IMG/VR virus record: IMGVR_UViG_3300034061_003397
Coordinates: 1 to 64,000 of that record
From: a virus
Direction: 5' to 3' (one strand)
Length of the DNA stretch: 64,000 bases
The position numbers and the translations under genes were made by a program. Shown here piece by piece: positions 41,007 through 50,143 of this stretch (position 1 is its first letter; each line of letters starts with the position of its first letter). The notes under the pieces are model-generated. The model ran no database searches, had not been told where the DNA came from, and saw only the letters and a program-made list of their open reading frames with translations.

Positions 41007-41785
41007 ATATGAATATTTTCGTTACATCCACCAAAATACCATGCTAATTCTGAAAAAGTACTCACAGAATTGAGTATCATATGATTTCCTTTAGATAATA
41101 ACATCATATCTGTGAAATCGTCTTCAAATGTTCTTCGTGAGTTTTTTTCAATGTAATTAATAAAAGTTTTGTTTGGACATGATTTTTTTATAATATCCGA
41201 CTCAGATTGAGAGTCAGTTGATATAAATATTTTTTTGTCTGATAAATTATTAATATAATCAATACATCGTTGACGGCCATGATCTATCCATGTTTTATTT
41301 CTTGTAGATGCGTGTCTTGATGATTTATCATTGACAAAATTATCTGCGTTAAAACTTCGAATATGAACAGAACTATAGTTTCCGTGGTTTTTAACAAATT
41401 CATTTACTTTGTGTTCAATTATCGCATTAGGACGAAGATTTTGTCCGATTAATTTTACTATTTTCAATCTAAATGATATCGGTATTCTTAGATATTCAAA
41501 ATCAATGTTTCTACCAAACTCGTCACAATGATCAAAATCCTGATTTTTTAGGGTTACACGACAAAAATTGTCAGGAATTTCTGTATCTGATTTTAAAACA
41601 ATAATTCTCCACGTATTGATAGGAATATATTTTATACTAGTATCTTTGATACATATAGACTGGTTTCTAAAAATATTTTCAAAATATGGTAAGTGTGCTT
41701 TTGATTCTGGATGCAACCTAATTGCTGAGATAAACTTTTTTATCTGATTACCAATCCCACCACCACCTGTTGTTATATAAGGCAT
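41000..41785 (-). CDS. Fucosyltransferase-like protein, 261 aa
   Basis: It starts MPYITTGGGGIGNQIKKF (the GGxGNQ motif of GT11-type enzymes) and contains VHIRSFNADNF, the HxR donor-binding motif, plus a NSVSTFSELAWYFGG C-terminal loop. Its domain order parallels the neighbouring gene, suggesting duplication and divergence. Overlap with that gene is 7 nt. The donor sugar is presumably GDP-linked, but this is inferred from the family. Confidence 0.65.
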   Translation of the reverse strand: MPYITTGGGGIGNQIKKFISAIRLHPESKAHLPYFENIFRNQSICIKDTSIKYIPINTWRIIVLKSDTEIPDNFCRVTLKNQDFDHCDEFGRNIDFEYLRIPISFRLKIVKLIGQNLRPNAIIEHKVNEFVKNHGNYSSVHIRSFNADNFVNDKSSRHASTRNKTWIDHGRQRCIDYINNLSDKKIFISTDSQSESDIIKKSCPNKTFINYIEKNSRRTFEDDFTDMMLLSKGNHMILNSVSTFSELAWYFGGCNENIHIC

Positions 41786-41788
41786 ATA

Positions 41789-42667
41789 TCAACTGCGTTT
41801 AATTAATAGATTTGACTTTTGTAAAGATGTATTTAAACTTTTGTACTTTTCTTTGCTTTTTTTATACAAGCATATGAAATTTCCTCCCTGGTTTGCACCT
41901 TTATAGAATAATTTTTCAAAATGATGTTCTTTTAAATAACAATCCAGAATATCTGGATCACATACTTCGTATGGATAACCACCCAGCCAGTCTATACAAT
42001 CGTTGTATTTATTCATACCTCGGCTATTGATGGAATTAATATCTATTCCACGGGAAATATAATGATAGTTCAACCAGTCGTATATCATTCTTTTCTTTAT
42101 ATCATCTTTATTTGCATTATAACATACTTTTAATTTTAAATCATCCATATATCTATCACCACTGATATAAAGAGCCAAATGAAGAATGCCATTATCATTT
42201 ACCATAGATGTTGCATTTTTGATAGCTTTCCACATATCTCCGGTGTGGTGTAAAACGCCCCAGGAATAAACAATATCATACTTTTTAGAAGTTTTTACAT
42301 ATACATCATTCAATATAGATTGATGTTTAATATTCCAATTATGATTTGAAACCAACTTATGAAAAAACTTTTCTTTGGTTAGATTACAAGCTTCTACTGA
42401 ATTTGTATCTACATCAATAGAATCCACTTGTTTACAACCAAGTAGATTAAACGATAGAGATGAAAGACCGGATCCACACCCAATATCTAACACCGATTTA
42501 TCCGTAAAATCATAATCTTTATAGTAGCTTGACAGATTTGACATGTGAGTGTGTATGATATCATCTGTAAGTTTTGATTTAACATAATCGATCCAGTTTA
42601 ATCCAAAGGAAAACTGATCATTTTCTGACATTGTATCTATTTGTTTAACGAAGTCTTCAAAATTCAT
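41789..42667 (-). CDS. SAM-dependent methyltransferase, 292 aa
   Basis: Motif I DIGCGSGLSSLSFNLLG, motif II DSIDVDTNSVEACN and a later YSWGVLHHTGDM identify a class I methyltransferase. The C-terminal 110 residues are an extra domain with a NDCIDWLGGYPYEVC segment, often seen in glycan-linked enzymes. The ATG at 42667 follows an AATAATATG junction with the upstream gene. Likely substrate: a nucleotide sugar or glycan intermediate. Confidence 0.75.
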   Translation of the reverse strand: MNFEDFVKQIDTMSENDQFSFGLNWIDYVKSKLTDDIIHTHMSNLSSYYKDYDFTDKSVLDIGCGSGLSSLSFNLLGCKQVDSIDVDTNSVEACNLTKEKFFHKLVSNHNWNIKHQSILNDVYVKTSKKYDIVYSWGVLHHTGDMWKAIKNATSMVNDNGILHLALYISGDRYMDDLKLKVCYNANKDDIKKRMIYDWLNYHYISRGIDINSINSRGMNKYNDCIDWLGGYPYEVCDPDILDCYLKEHHFEKLFYKGANQGGNFICLYKKSKEKYKSLNTSLQKSNLLIKRS

Positions 42668-42668
42668 A

Positions 42669-43307
42669 TTATTTTTTAGTAAAAAATGACCAATTCCACA
42701 TGCTTTCAAATACCAAATTATGACTCTTTTTTAATTCAGATGTTATATTTGTGTGTAGTACATCGCTATTGTTTACAAAGTCATGAAACTGAATTTGAAG
42801 ATGTTTTATCTTATTTATATAACCACTATTAATTATATGCGGTAATATTTCATATTCTATTCCCTCAATATTAATTTTTAATAAATCAACATGATCATAT
42901 TCATTTAGTATTTGAACTACATCACGAATAACAATTTTTTCAAGTGGTTCATGTGCATATTTAGCAACATTACGTTGATACGAATCATTTTTATCATTCT
43001 TTTTCTTTTGTTCAGCATACTCTCTGATTGAACTACCTTCGTCACATACGTGAATGTGCGTTGTTCCATTCATCGTACTTACGCCACAATTAAATGGAAT
43101 CAAATTTGGGTTTTTCTTTTTAACAATTTGTTGATAATAACGATTTACCGCTTCATAAACATAAACTCTACATCCATATTTAGATGCAATATTTTCAGCA
43201 AATCCGCCTGTAAAACCACCAAAGTCTAGTACAATACTATTTTTGTTTAGATCATAAGTATAACGCATATTTTCATACGTGGCGTTCCACGAACCTCTTG
43301 TTTTCAT
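42669..43307 (-). CDS. FkbM-family methyltransferase, 212 aa
   Basis: VLDFGGFTGGFAENIASKYG is motif I, followed by VYVYEAVNRYYQ (the E of motif II), and VDLLKINIEGIEYEILPHI is the FkbM signature (xKxxxEGxExxIL). FkbM enzymes methylate hydroxyls of sugars or polyketides. It is coupled to the amidotransferase gene upstream by an ATGA overlap. Confidence 0.8.
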   Translation of the reverse strand: MKTRGSWNATYENMRYTYDLNKNSIVLDFGGFTGGFAENIASKYGCRVYVYEAVNRYYQQIVKKKNPNLIPFNCGVSTMNGTTHIHVCDEGSSIREYAEQKKKNDKNDSYQRNVAKYAHEPLEKIVIRDVVQILNEYDHVDLLKINIEGIEYEILPHIINSGYINKIKHLQIQFHDFVNNSDVLHTNITSELKKSHNLVFESMWNWSFFTKK

Positions 43308-44623
43308 AATAAATTTTTATTTGCTTGAAACCCAATTTTTTTATTTTGTTCAAACGGAAAATTGTTTTCCAATAAATATTCGTGGATCACATGCTTATAC
43401 TTTTTATTTTTTACGTCAGACGACAAATTCAAATACTCTTGGACCAACTCTAAATCCAAGAATGGATATCTAGATTCAATACCAAATGAACCAGCAACAT
43501 ATTCTTCTTTAGAAATATAAAGTTCTTGGGTACCTTTAAAGAAGTTTCTCCAAGGAAACACGGATTTTAGATTAGATGGGAACTTACCACCAAATGTACT
43601 ATGGCCATAGATTTTATTGCCGTTCATACCATAGTCTGAAATGATCTCATCAGCACCTTGACCAGAGATGTATATTTTTCTACCATCTTTTTGAGCCAAT
43701 GTACAAATGTGAGCCAATCCATAACACGCTTTATCAGATCGTATATTTGTACCTAAATCCTCAGATATAAAATCCTCACATTTATTACCAAATAGTGTAG
43801 ATGAGTAGTATTCGTATTCGTTCTTTTTTAAATTAATTAATTCGGCATTTTTAATTAATTTGAATCTTTGATTAATTATATCTATATTTTCCGATGCAGC
43901 TACACTATAAGCTTTGTAATCTATGCCTGTTTTATTCAATGCACAACTTATGATGCCACTATCATATCCACTACTAAGTCCAATAAAAAATTTTTTGTCC
44001 GCAGAAAACTTTGTTCTTTTTTCTATAGCCTTGTCAAACTTATATATCCAACTATCTACATTTGGTTTGTACTGATCTAAATTAAAATTGGTTATGGTTC
44101 TAGTTGACAACTGACCAGATCTAATATCATAGATATAAGTTGTATTTGCTTCCACTTTATTTGCTCGTTTAAAATTTGATAATAAAATAGGAGTGGTATA
44201 TGTAGAAACTGAGATAGATTTATCATCAATACTATAAAATAGTGGTTTGGTTCTGAATGTATCTGATGAAAAGATGATTCGTTTGGTATTCAAATCCAAG
44301 ATCAAAATGGCATATTCACCATCTAATTTACTAGTAAACTCTGGACCATACTTCTGATACAGATCTATAATAACTTCACTATCACACTTTGCATTTGAAT
44401 CAAAGTCTTTGAAATTATAAATTTCTCCATTAAACAACACATAAATGTTATTTTTATCGAGAGGTTGTGATGTAAATTGACCTGTTAAACTTAATAAATT
44501 ATGAATTAAAGTATAATTTTCAACTTTTATCACATTGGTATAGTCTGGCCCTCTAGGTTTCAAAAACTTGTTTAGTTCTTCCAGATTACCGAGATATTGA
44601 TTACTAAAATAAAAGCTACACAT
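43304..44623 (-). CDS. Asparagine synthase-like glutamine amidotransferase, 439 aa
   Basis: It begins MCSF, so Cys2 is available as the Ntn glutaminase nucleophile. RGPDYT and LFNGEIYNF are the class II glutaminase motifs, and IGLSSGYDSGIIS is the PP-loop of the synthetase domain, followed by YISGQGADEIISDYG. At 439 aa it is shorter than cellular AsnB (about 550). In a glycan operon the likely use is amidation of a sugar carboxylate (for example a uronamide) rather than asparagine supply, but either is possible. Confidence 0.75.
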   Translation of the reverse strand: MCSFYFSNQYLGNLEELNKFLKPRGPDYTNVIKVENYTLIHNLLSLTGQFTSQPLDKNNIYVLFNGEIYNFKDFDSNAKCDSEVIIDLYQKYGPEFTSKLDGEYAILILDLNTKRIIFSSDTFRTKPLFYSIDDKSISVSTYTTPILLSNFKRANKVEANTTYIYDIRSGQLSTRTITNFNLDQYKPNVDSWIYKFDKAIEKRTKFSADKKFFIGLSSGYDSGIISCALNKTGIDYKAYSVAASENIDIINQRFKLIKNAELINLKKNEYEYYSSTLFGNKCEDFISEDLGTNIRSDKACYGLAHICTLAQKDGRKIYISGQGADEIISDYGMNGNKIYGHSTFGGKFPSNLKSVFPWRNFFKGTQELYISKEEYVAGSFGIESRYPFLDLELVQEYLNLSSDVKNKKYKHVIHEYLLENNFPFEQNKKIGFQANKNLL

Positions 44624-45306
44624 TAGAGAATCGATTTTAGACTATTTAGTCTGTGGTTCAACAATTGCACAGCATCCCCAATTTTATGTCCTTTAAAATG
44701 TAAAATTCTTGCTTCAGGCGGAGTTGACTGAAAATTAATACAATTGATTGTTGTTTCTGGGATTTCTTGTATTAAGATTTTATCTTTCATTGACGGAATT
44801 GTACGAACCAAAGCCGTAGTTTCTCTTGGTACAGTTGGTATTTTACTCATGTTGTCTCTCCAAACATCAATAAATTCTAAACAAGCCTTTGGTTTAATTA
44901 AACCAACGAACGATGCTATATATGGAGACGTATGTACACGTTTCGTAACAGCTATATCTTTGGTCATATCTATGACATCAATAAACTCATGTAAAAAGTA
45001 ACAATCAACGTCTATTAAAAATATAGGATTGTCCTTTTTAGTAGCTAAGTCACGTAAGAACTGAGTTTTAAGATCAATATTTTTTTGCCATCCCTCATCC
45101 CATATATTTTTTGTAGTAATAGATCCATGGTATTTGGCAATTTTAACTCGGTTGTTATTGAAGATCGGATCTTCTTTGAAATTTTCACCAGTATATAATA
45201 CAATTAGTTCGGTCATGCCGTTACACTTTTCAAGAGCCGATTTTGTAAAATAATATAAAAAATCCCAATATATGTCATTAACGACGGTGCAAATAGTATA
45301 ATTCAT
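44623..45306 (-). CDS. Glycosyltransferase (GT-A type), 227 aa
   Basis: A strand-rich start (YTICTVVNDIYWDFLYYFTK) and the DXD motif IFLIDVDCYFLH identify a nucleotide-diphospho-sugar transferase. The C-terminal ARILHFKGHK fits the metal-coordinating HxxG/H element of several retaining GT-A families. It overlaps the amidotransferase start by one base. Confidence 0.7.
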   Translation of the reverse strand: MNYTICTVVNDIYWDFLYYFTKSALEKCNGMTELIVLYTGENFKEDPIFNNNRVKIAKYHGSITTKNIWDEGWQKNIDLKTQFLRDLATKKDNPIFLIDVDCYFLHEFIDVIDMTKDIAVTKRVHTSPYIASFVGLIKPKACLEFIDVWRDNMSKIPTVPRETTALVRTIPSMKDKILIQEIPETTINCINFQSTPPEARILHFKGHKIGDAVQLLNHRLNSLKSIL

Positions 45307-45308
45307 AA

Positions 45309-46079
45309 TTATGTATATAACTTCTTATAGGTTTTGTTCATATAGTGTTCAACCTTTGTACCATAACTAGTATCGGGAATGCCATTAAAATGATAAACCC
45401 AACCATAATCTGTAAACACCAAATCATCAGTCAATCCTTCAGTTAGAAATAATCCCATCATGTTATACTCATATGGTAAGATGTTTACATCAATGTTTCT
45501 CATTTGTAGTAAGAAATTCATTGGTGTTTGATCTGTACCCAACTTGATTGTGGATTCTAATTGATAGATGCGTTCACGATTTTCAAGATAAAATTGCTTG
45601 AGATAATCTAAATGTTCTTTATGTGATTCATTGAATATTTGAAATCCACCATTGATATACTTCCAAATATCTAACTTATAATCATTAAATAATAACTTGC
45701 TATAACACTCTGTACTACGAATAACCCATTCATATACAACACCATCATGTACACCTGTATATTTGTTGTTGGTCATTTCAAAGAAGTTAGGACAATTTGG
45801 ATGTACAATAGTGTCTGCATCAACGATCAATACTTGATTATACTTAATATTGCTTTGTTCCAACAAGTCCAACGCATAATAACGTTGCCACGCCAAACTA
45901 GTAACATTGGTATCCATCAATGGTTCGTCAAGTACAACAACTTGACAATCATGTTTTTTAGCAAAATGCTTCCAACTATTTATGCTATATTCGTAAATTT
46001 TATTAATCAGTGGAGTATTACGAAGCTTCTTTTCGTTGTTAGAAGAAACAACGGCTGGTATTAAAATGACATTTTTCAT
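45309..46079 (-). CDS. Glycosyltransferase (GT-A, DXD), 256 aa
   Basis: VLIVDADTIVHPNCPNFFEM carries the DAD motif, YINGGFQIFNESHK the acceptor loop, and YGWVYHFNGIP the C-terminal His metal ligand. The ATG at 46079 overlaps the upstream stop as ATGA. It is clearly paralogous to the next gene upstream (46076-46837), with the same motif order. Confidence 0.75.
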   Translation of the reverse strand: MKNVILIPAVVSSNNEKKLRNTPLINKIYEYSINSWKHFAKKHDCQVVVLDEPLMDTNVTSLAWQRYYALDLLEQSNIKYNQVLIVDADTIVHPNCPNFFEMTNNKYTGVHDGVVYEWVIRSTECYSKLLFNDYKLDIWKYINGGFQIFNESHKEHLDYLKQFYLENRERIYQLESTIKLGTDQTPMNFLLQMRNIDVNILPYEYNMMGLFLTEGLTDDLVFTDYGWVYHFNGIPDTSYGTKVEHYMNKTYKKLYT

Positions 46080-46837
46080 TTGTAGAATTGATTTATATTG
46101 TTCCAAACATCATTGATTAAATTGTTTCTGTCTTGAATAGGAAAACCTGTAAAGTGCCAGATATAACCATACTTAAATAAAAATGTGGTTTTATCATCCA
46201 ACTTATCATTATGCCAAAGCATTCCTTTTTTTATCATGCCAACCGTATTCCAACAATATGGAAGTGTTTTTCTTTTGATACCTTCTTTAACCAAGAACAA
46301 ATTCAAGATGGATTGTTCTTTACCAACACCTGGAACACTCCAGTTATCCATTTTGTCTTTGTTGGTCAAATAAAAATTCTTGAGCTTTTCAAAAAATGGT
46401 TTGTGTGATTTATGAAAGAATAATACTCCACCATTAATATATTGAGATAATGTCATGGGAACATCAGACAACTCTTCAAATGAAGATCTAAAAGCCTTTA
46501 GACTTTTATCAATCCACTGAATCGAAACATTATCCAATACACCGCAGAATTCATCGTCGTATAAATCAAAGATGTTAGGAGCATCCCACTTGATCATTGT
46601 ATCAAAGTCAACCACACCTATTTTTTCATAACTATCTCCTACGTAGTCAAATACAAATTCTTTGTGCCAAACACTATACTTAACGTCTGGTCTTTTGCTT
46701 CTGATTACATAAAAGTCAATATTATGCTTGTCACAATAATATTGCCAACTATTGATGGTGTGTTCAAAATAAGTTTTATGAGAATGTTTAGACAATTCAT
46801 CCTCAATAGCGACCATTAATATACAATTCTTAGCCAT
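46076..46837 (-). CDS. Glycosyltransferase (GT-A, DXD), 253 aa
   Basis: IGVVDFDTMIKWDAPNIFDL has the DFD metal motif, YINGGVLFFHKSHKPFF the acceptor loop, and YGYIWHFTGFP the C-terminal His. It is a paralogue of the adjacent gene, suggesting that two related sugars or linkages are added in sequence. It overlaps the dehydrogenase gene by 8 nt. Confidence 0.75.
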   Translation of the reverse strand: MAKNCILMVAIEDELSKHSHKTYFEHTINSWQYYCDKHNIDFYVIRSKRPDVKYSVWHKEFVFDYVGDSYEKIGVVDFDTMIKWDAPNIFDLYDDEFCGVLDNVSIQWIDKSLKAFRSSFEELSDVPMTLSQYINGGVLFFHKSHKPFFEKLKNFYLTNKDKMDNWSVPGVGKEQSILNLFLVKEGIKRKTLPYCWNTVGMIKKGMLWHNDKLDDKTTFLFKYGYIWHFTGFPIQDRNNLINDVWNNINQFYK

Positions 46838-47636
46838 TTCGTTTTACCATTTGTTCGTTACTCTTTAATACGGTCTTCAAGATGGATAGATCCACACCAA
46901 GTTTATCACCATATCCAACCATAGCCTTTGTATCTTTTGGTAAACACTTGCCACCAAAACCACGTTCATTAGCAAATACAGCTGTGTGAGACTTGTTGGT
47001 TCTTGGATCTAACAACCATAGATCACGTACTTCACTCCAATGAGTACCACTCTTCTCGCACAAATCATATAGTTCATTTACAAACGCAACCTTCATTGCG
47101 AAGTAAGTGTTTTCTACATACTTGGTGATTTCTGCACTAATACTATCTGTGACACGATATGTTTTGCTTGGTCCAGTGATTGGCATATAAATGTCAACCA
47201 ATCTATGTCCAACTGATTTATCATCTGAACCAAAAATAAAGAATGGGGTTTGTTTAACATCAGTTGTAAAACCTTGTGGAGTCCAATATTTGGACTCACC
47301 AGCAAACTCTGGACTAAATACAATCTTCTTGTTATACTTTTCAATCAACTTACGAGTTGTACCAATTTCAATAGTTGACTTGATGAGAATAATAGGATTG
47401 GTCATCCATGATACAGATTCTTCAACAATACTTGTATCACAACTACCATCAGTATTTGATGGGGTTGGTACACAAACCACACCCAATTCACATTGATTAA
47501 TTTCTTCCTTGGATACAGAGTTTGGATAAAGTGGATCACGAATTACAACCTCATAATGGTCTTTGAAAAACGCATGAAATGCTTTTCCTACATATCCATA
47601 ACCAACGATACCAATTTTAGTTTTTGATTTGCTCAT
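46830..47636 (-). CDS. UDP-glucose/GDP-mannose dehydrogenase-like enzyme, short form, 268 aa
   Basis: The Rossmann motif IGIVGYGYVGKAF, the VCVPTPSNTDGSCDT loop, and FSPEFAGES with the catalytic Cys in GFGGKCLPKDTKAM identify the NDP-sugar dehydrogenase family that makes UDP-glucuronate-type sugars. At 268 aa it lacks most of the C-terminal UDP-binding domain of the usual 400-450 aa enzyme. It may be a minimal active form, act with a partner, or be degenerate. A uronic acid product would suit the amidotransferase in the same operon. Confidence 0.8.
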   Translation of the reverse strand: MSKSKTKIGIVGYGYVGKAFHAFFKDHYEVVIRDPLYPNSVSKEEINQCELGVVCVPTPSNTDGSCDTSIVEESVSWMTNPIILIKSTIEIGTTRKLIEKYNKKIVFSPEFAGESKYWTPQGFTTDVKQTPFFIFGSDDKSVGHRLVDIYMPITGPSKTYRVTDSISAEITKYVENTYFAMKVAFVNELYDLCEKSGTHWSEVRDLWLLDPRTNKSHTAVFANERGFGGKCLPKDTKAMVGYGDKLGVDLSILKTVLKSNEQMVKRNG

Positions 47637-48567
47637 ATATTGTTTTCCAATTATCTAACCACTTTTGTTCTGTATAATATATTTGATATAATTCTCTAGA
47701 TTGTTGTGAACACGAATTATAAAAAGAAATGTCGTCTTTAAGTTTATTTGCTAGCTTTTTTGCTTGTTCAATATCACCAATATCCACAGATAACTCTGGG
47801 TGTAATATTTGTTGTGTATCTAATCCTTTATATCCAATACATGGTATACCTAGATATGCACAATTGAGAGCAAAAGTACCAGCTGCGTGAGTACGCATCA
47901 AATGTATACCCACATTAAAATTAGCGAGTGCTTTAATCCATTCATTCCACATCATGTATGGTAAATGATGTAAACTAGGAAATTGATCTTCGTTTTCTAT
48001 TTTACGACCCATACTTGGTATAAAGATGGGTTTGTTGAATACTTGCGCTACAAAGTAACTATCTATACCACCATACCAACTACAAAAGTTACCACCGATA
48101 ATAGGCATCTTGTTGTTTTCACGGGGTACATCTTTGATAGTATCTTCAATCATAAGAGATTGTAGATTGAATGAAGGTTTATTAAATATACCCTTGAAAT
48201 ATGGAATATCGCTTTTGTTATGAACCAACAAGAAATCCATCTCACTTAGAAAGTTAATATAATTAACTTGATTAATATAATTATAGTCTTGATAGTACCA
48301 AGCTGGACCTTCTTGCATTACAGTTACTTTTTTACCCCATTTCTTGACACTTTTTAATAATAAGTTTGTGTCAATTATTTCAAGTTTTTTGGGTGGAATT
48401 ACAACGATTAGGTCATAACTTTTATCATTGGTATAAGAAAACCACTCTTGGAAATTGTAGTGATCGGCATTTAAAGCAATTTGCCAAGCAAACTCTGTTC
48501 TGCAATTTACAAAATTTCTTGGTAGTTTTCCACTATGACCATTTTGACTAATAAAACAAATGTTCAT
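47617..48567 (-). CDS. GT-B-type glycosyltransferase, 316 aa
   Basis: The fold is suggested by an N-terminal Rossmann strand (NICFISQNGHSGKLPRNF) and a C-terminal HAAGTFALNCAYLGIPCIGY region similar to the donor-binding half of GT-B enzymes, though the exact family is not clear. The last 60 residues are a helical cap. It overlaps the dehydrogenase gene by 20 nt. Confidence 0.6.
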   Translation of the reverse strand: MNICFISQNGHSGKLPRNFVNCRTEFAWQIALNADHYNFQEWFSYTNDKSYDLIVVIPPKKLEIIDTNLLLKSVKKWGKKVTVMQEGPAWYYQDYNYINQVNYINFLSEMDFLLVHNKSDIPYFKGIFNKPSFNLQSLMIEDTIKDVPRENNKMPIIGGNFCSWYGGIDSYFVAQVFNKPIFIPSMGRKIENEDQFPSLHHLPYMMWNEWIKALANFNVGIHLMRTHAAGTFALNCAYLGIPCIGYKGLDTQQILHPELSVDIGDIEQAKKLANKLKDDISFYNSCSQQSRELYQIYYTEQKWLDNWKTIYEQIKN

Positions 48568-49130
48568 ACTTCAATACAAATTACTCCTTCCCAATCATGT
48601 AGTGGTCTGGTGAACTTTTCTTCATCACTATGACCAATCTTGACAATTGGTTTAATGACATTTTTGTCAAAAAGATCATTGAGTGAGTTGATAATTTCTG
48701 GATAAGCACCTACATCGTCAAAGATGAAGTACTTCTTACCGTCTGATTTTAACTTTAAGGCGTTATATACGTCTATTTGGACGGCATCATAGGTGTGGAG
48801 AGCATCCACCATAATTACATCGGCAGTATCAACAGGAAGCCCATATTTGTATACATCTTGACCAAAGAACTTGACGTTGGTTCTACCATTTCGTTTGCAA
48901 AACTCATCTGCCTTGTCAAATTCCTTTTCATTGATTCCATATACTTGGTTAAATAGGTAACTTAAAATAAAAGTGGTATAACCCAAATTGGATCCAATTT
49001 CCAAAGCAGTTTTGTTTTTAAACTCGGGTTTATTGAAGAATGTAAACACATCACGTTTAAACTTCTTGGAAGTAGTAGTTTTATGTTCAAACTTATCTGG
49101 CACTAAATTTAGGATTTCATCTATAGTCAT
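48564..49130 (-). CDS. SAM-dependent methyltransferase, 188 aa
   Basis: TALEIGSNLGYTTFILSYLF is motif I, VYGINEKEFDKADEF motif II, and VIMVDALHTYDAVQIDVYN with FIFDDVGAYPE gives the acidic metal-type motifs found in Methyltransf_24-like enzymes. The start forms an ATGA overlap with the preceding gene. Confidence 0.75.
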   Translation of the reverse strand: MTIDEILNLVPDKFEHKTTTSKKFKRDVFTFFNKPEFKNKTALEIGSNLGYTTFILSYLFNQVYGINEKEFDKADEFCKRNGRTNVKFFGQDVYKYGLPVDTADVIMVDALHTYDAVQIDVYNALKLKSDGKKYFIFDDVGAYPEIINSLNDLFDKNVIKPIVKIGHSDEEKFTRPLHDWEGVICIEV

Positions 49131-50143
49131 ACGCTTTTAATTTTATCAAACACATCGTTAAAGGTAAAGAATTTATTTTGTGAGTTAATTATATTGTGTA
49201 GATTGAATTTAGAATGTTGATCTAATATATTTGACCACTTGCCTTTTTTATCACCACAAAATCCTCTTGGGTTATCTTCGTTTAGAATATACAATCTTTT
49301 GTTTGGATGTCTTCTAGCGTGAACCTTTAGTAGATTCTTTACAACGATCTGAATGAACTTGTCTCCCATGATCTGTTTGGCAATAACACCAATACTAGAA
49401 TCATCTCCGTATAACAACAAACTATGTGGTAGATTCACACCGGACTTGATTAAGTCAGAGGAAAGCACCAAACAGCTACCATCTATCTTGGGTTGTGATA
49501 AAGTAAGAATGTCGAAATTAGTTGTTTTTGAATTAACCGCATTCATTTCTTCAATTGTTAACTGAGACTTGGCATAATTCTTATTATTTACTTGTTCAGG
49601 TGTATCAATAAATTTAACATTTTCATAATCAACATGTTCTGTAGCACGCCATGAATCGTCCCACATTTTACGATCAGCAAAACTAATCAAATACTTGTGG
49701 ATATTTGCATTAGAACCATATTGTGCAATACTTTCGATTGCTGCAAATGCTTCTTTTGGAAAGAAACTATCGGTTTCACCCCACATGATATAATCAACTC
49801 GGGTACAATAATTGTAGTTTAAATCTCTTCTATAATCAGCTACATTGTAAATAGGATCGTTGTCAGTCTTTAACACAACCATGATATTTCGTTCGGGTAC
49901 ATCAATATCTTTAAGTCTTTGTATACCATTATAGAACTTATCATACAACTGGTGTAAATCAATTTTAGATGTATCTATTTTTTCAAAATATTGTGATGTG
50001 TTGAAACAAAATTGAAGATGTATGTTTTCTTTGTTTTCCACTGGTTCAATTAAATTGATAAGTCCGTCGATGAATTCTTTATACATCTCTATCTCATAGA
50101 ACATGACATGAGTACCAATAACATATTTCTTTGATAATTTCAT
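49127..50143 (-). CDS. Glycosyltransferase-like protein, 338 aa
   Basis: VDYIMWGETDSFFPKEAF contains an ETD (DXD-like) motif in the position expected for a GT-A fold, and LLLYGDDSSIG supplies a second acidic turn. The family is not obvious. The C-terminus (RRHPNKRLYILNEDNPRGF) is basic. Context and the acidic motif support a sugar transferase. Confidence 0.5.
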   Translation of the reverse strand: MKLSKKYVIGTHVMFYEIEMYKEFIDGLINLIEPVENKENIHLQFCFNTSQYFEKIDTSKIDLHQLYDKFYNGIQRLKDIDVPERNIMVVLKTDNDPIYNVADYRRDLNYNYCTRVDYIMWGETDSFFPKEAFAAIESIAQYGSNANIHKYLISFADRKMWDDSWRATEHVDYENVKFIDTPEQVNNKNYAKSQLTIEEMNAVNSKTTNFDILTLSQPKIDGSCLVLSSDLIKSGVNLPHSLLLYGDDSSIGVIAKQIMGDKFIQIVVKNLLKVHARRHPNKRLYILNEDNPRGFCGDKKGKWSNILDQHSKFNLHNIINSQNKFFTFNDVFDKIKSV

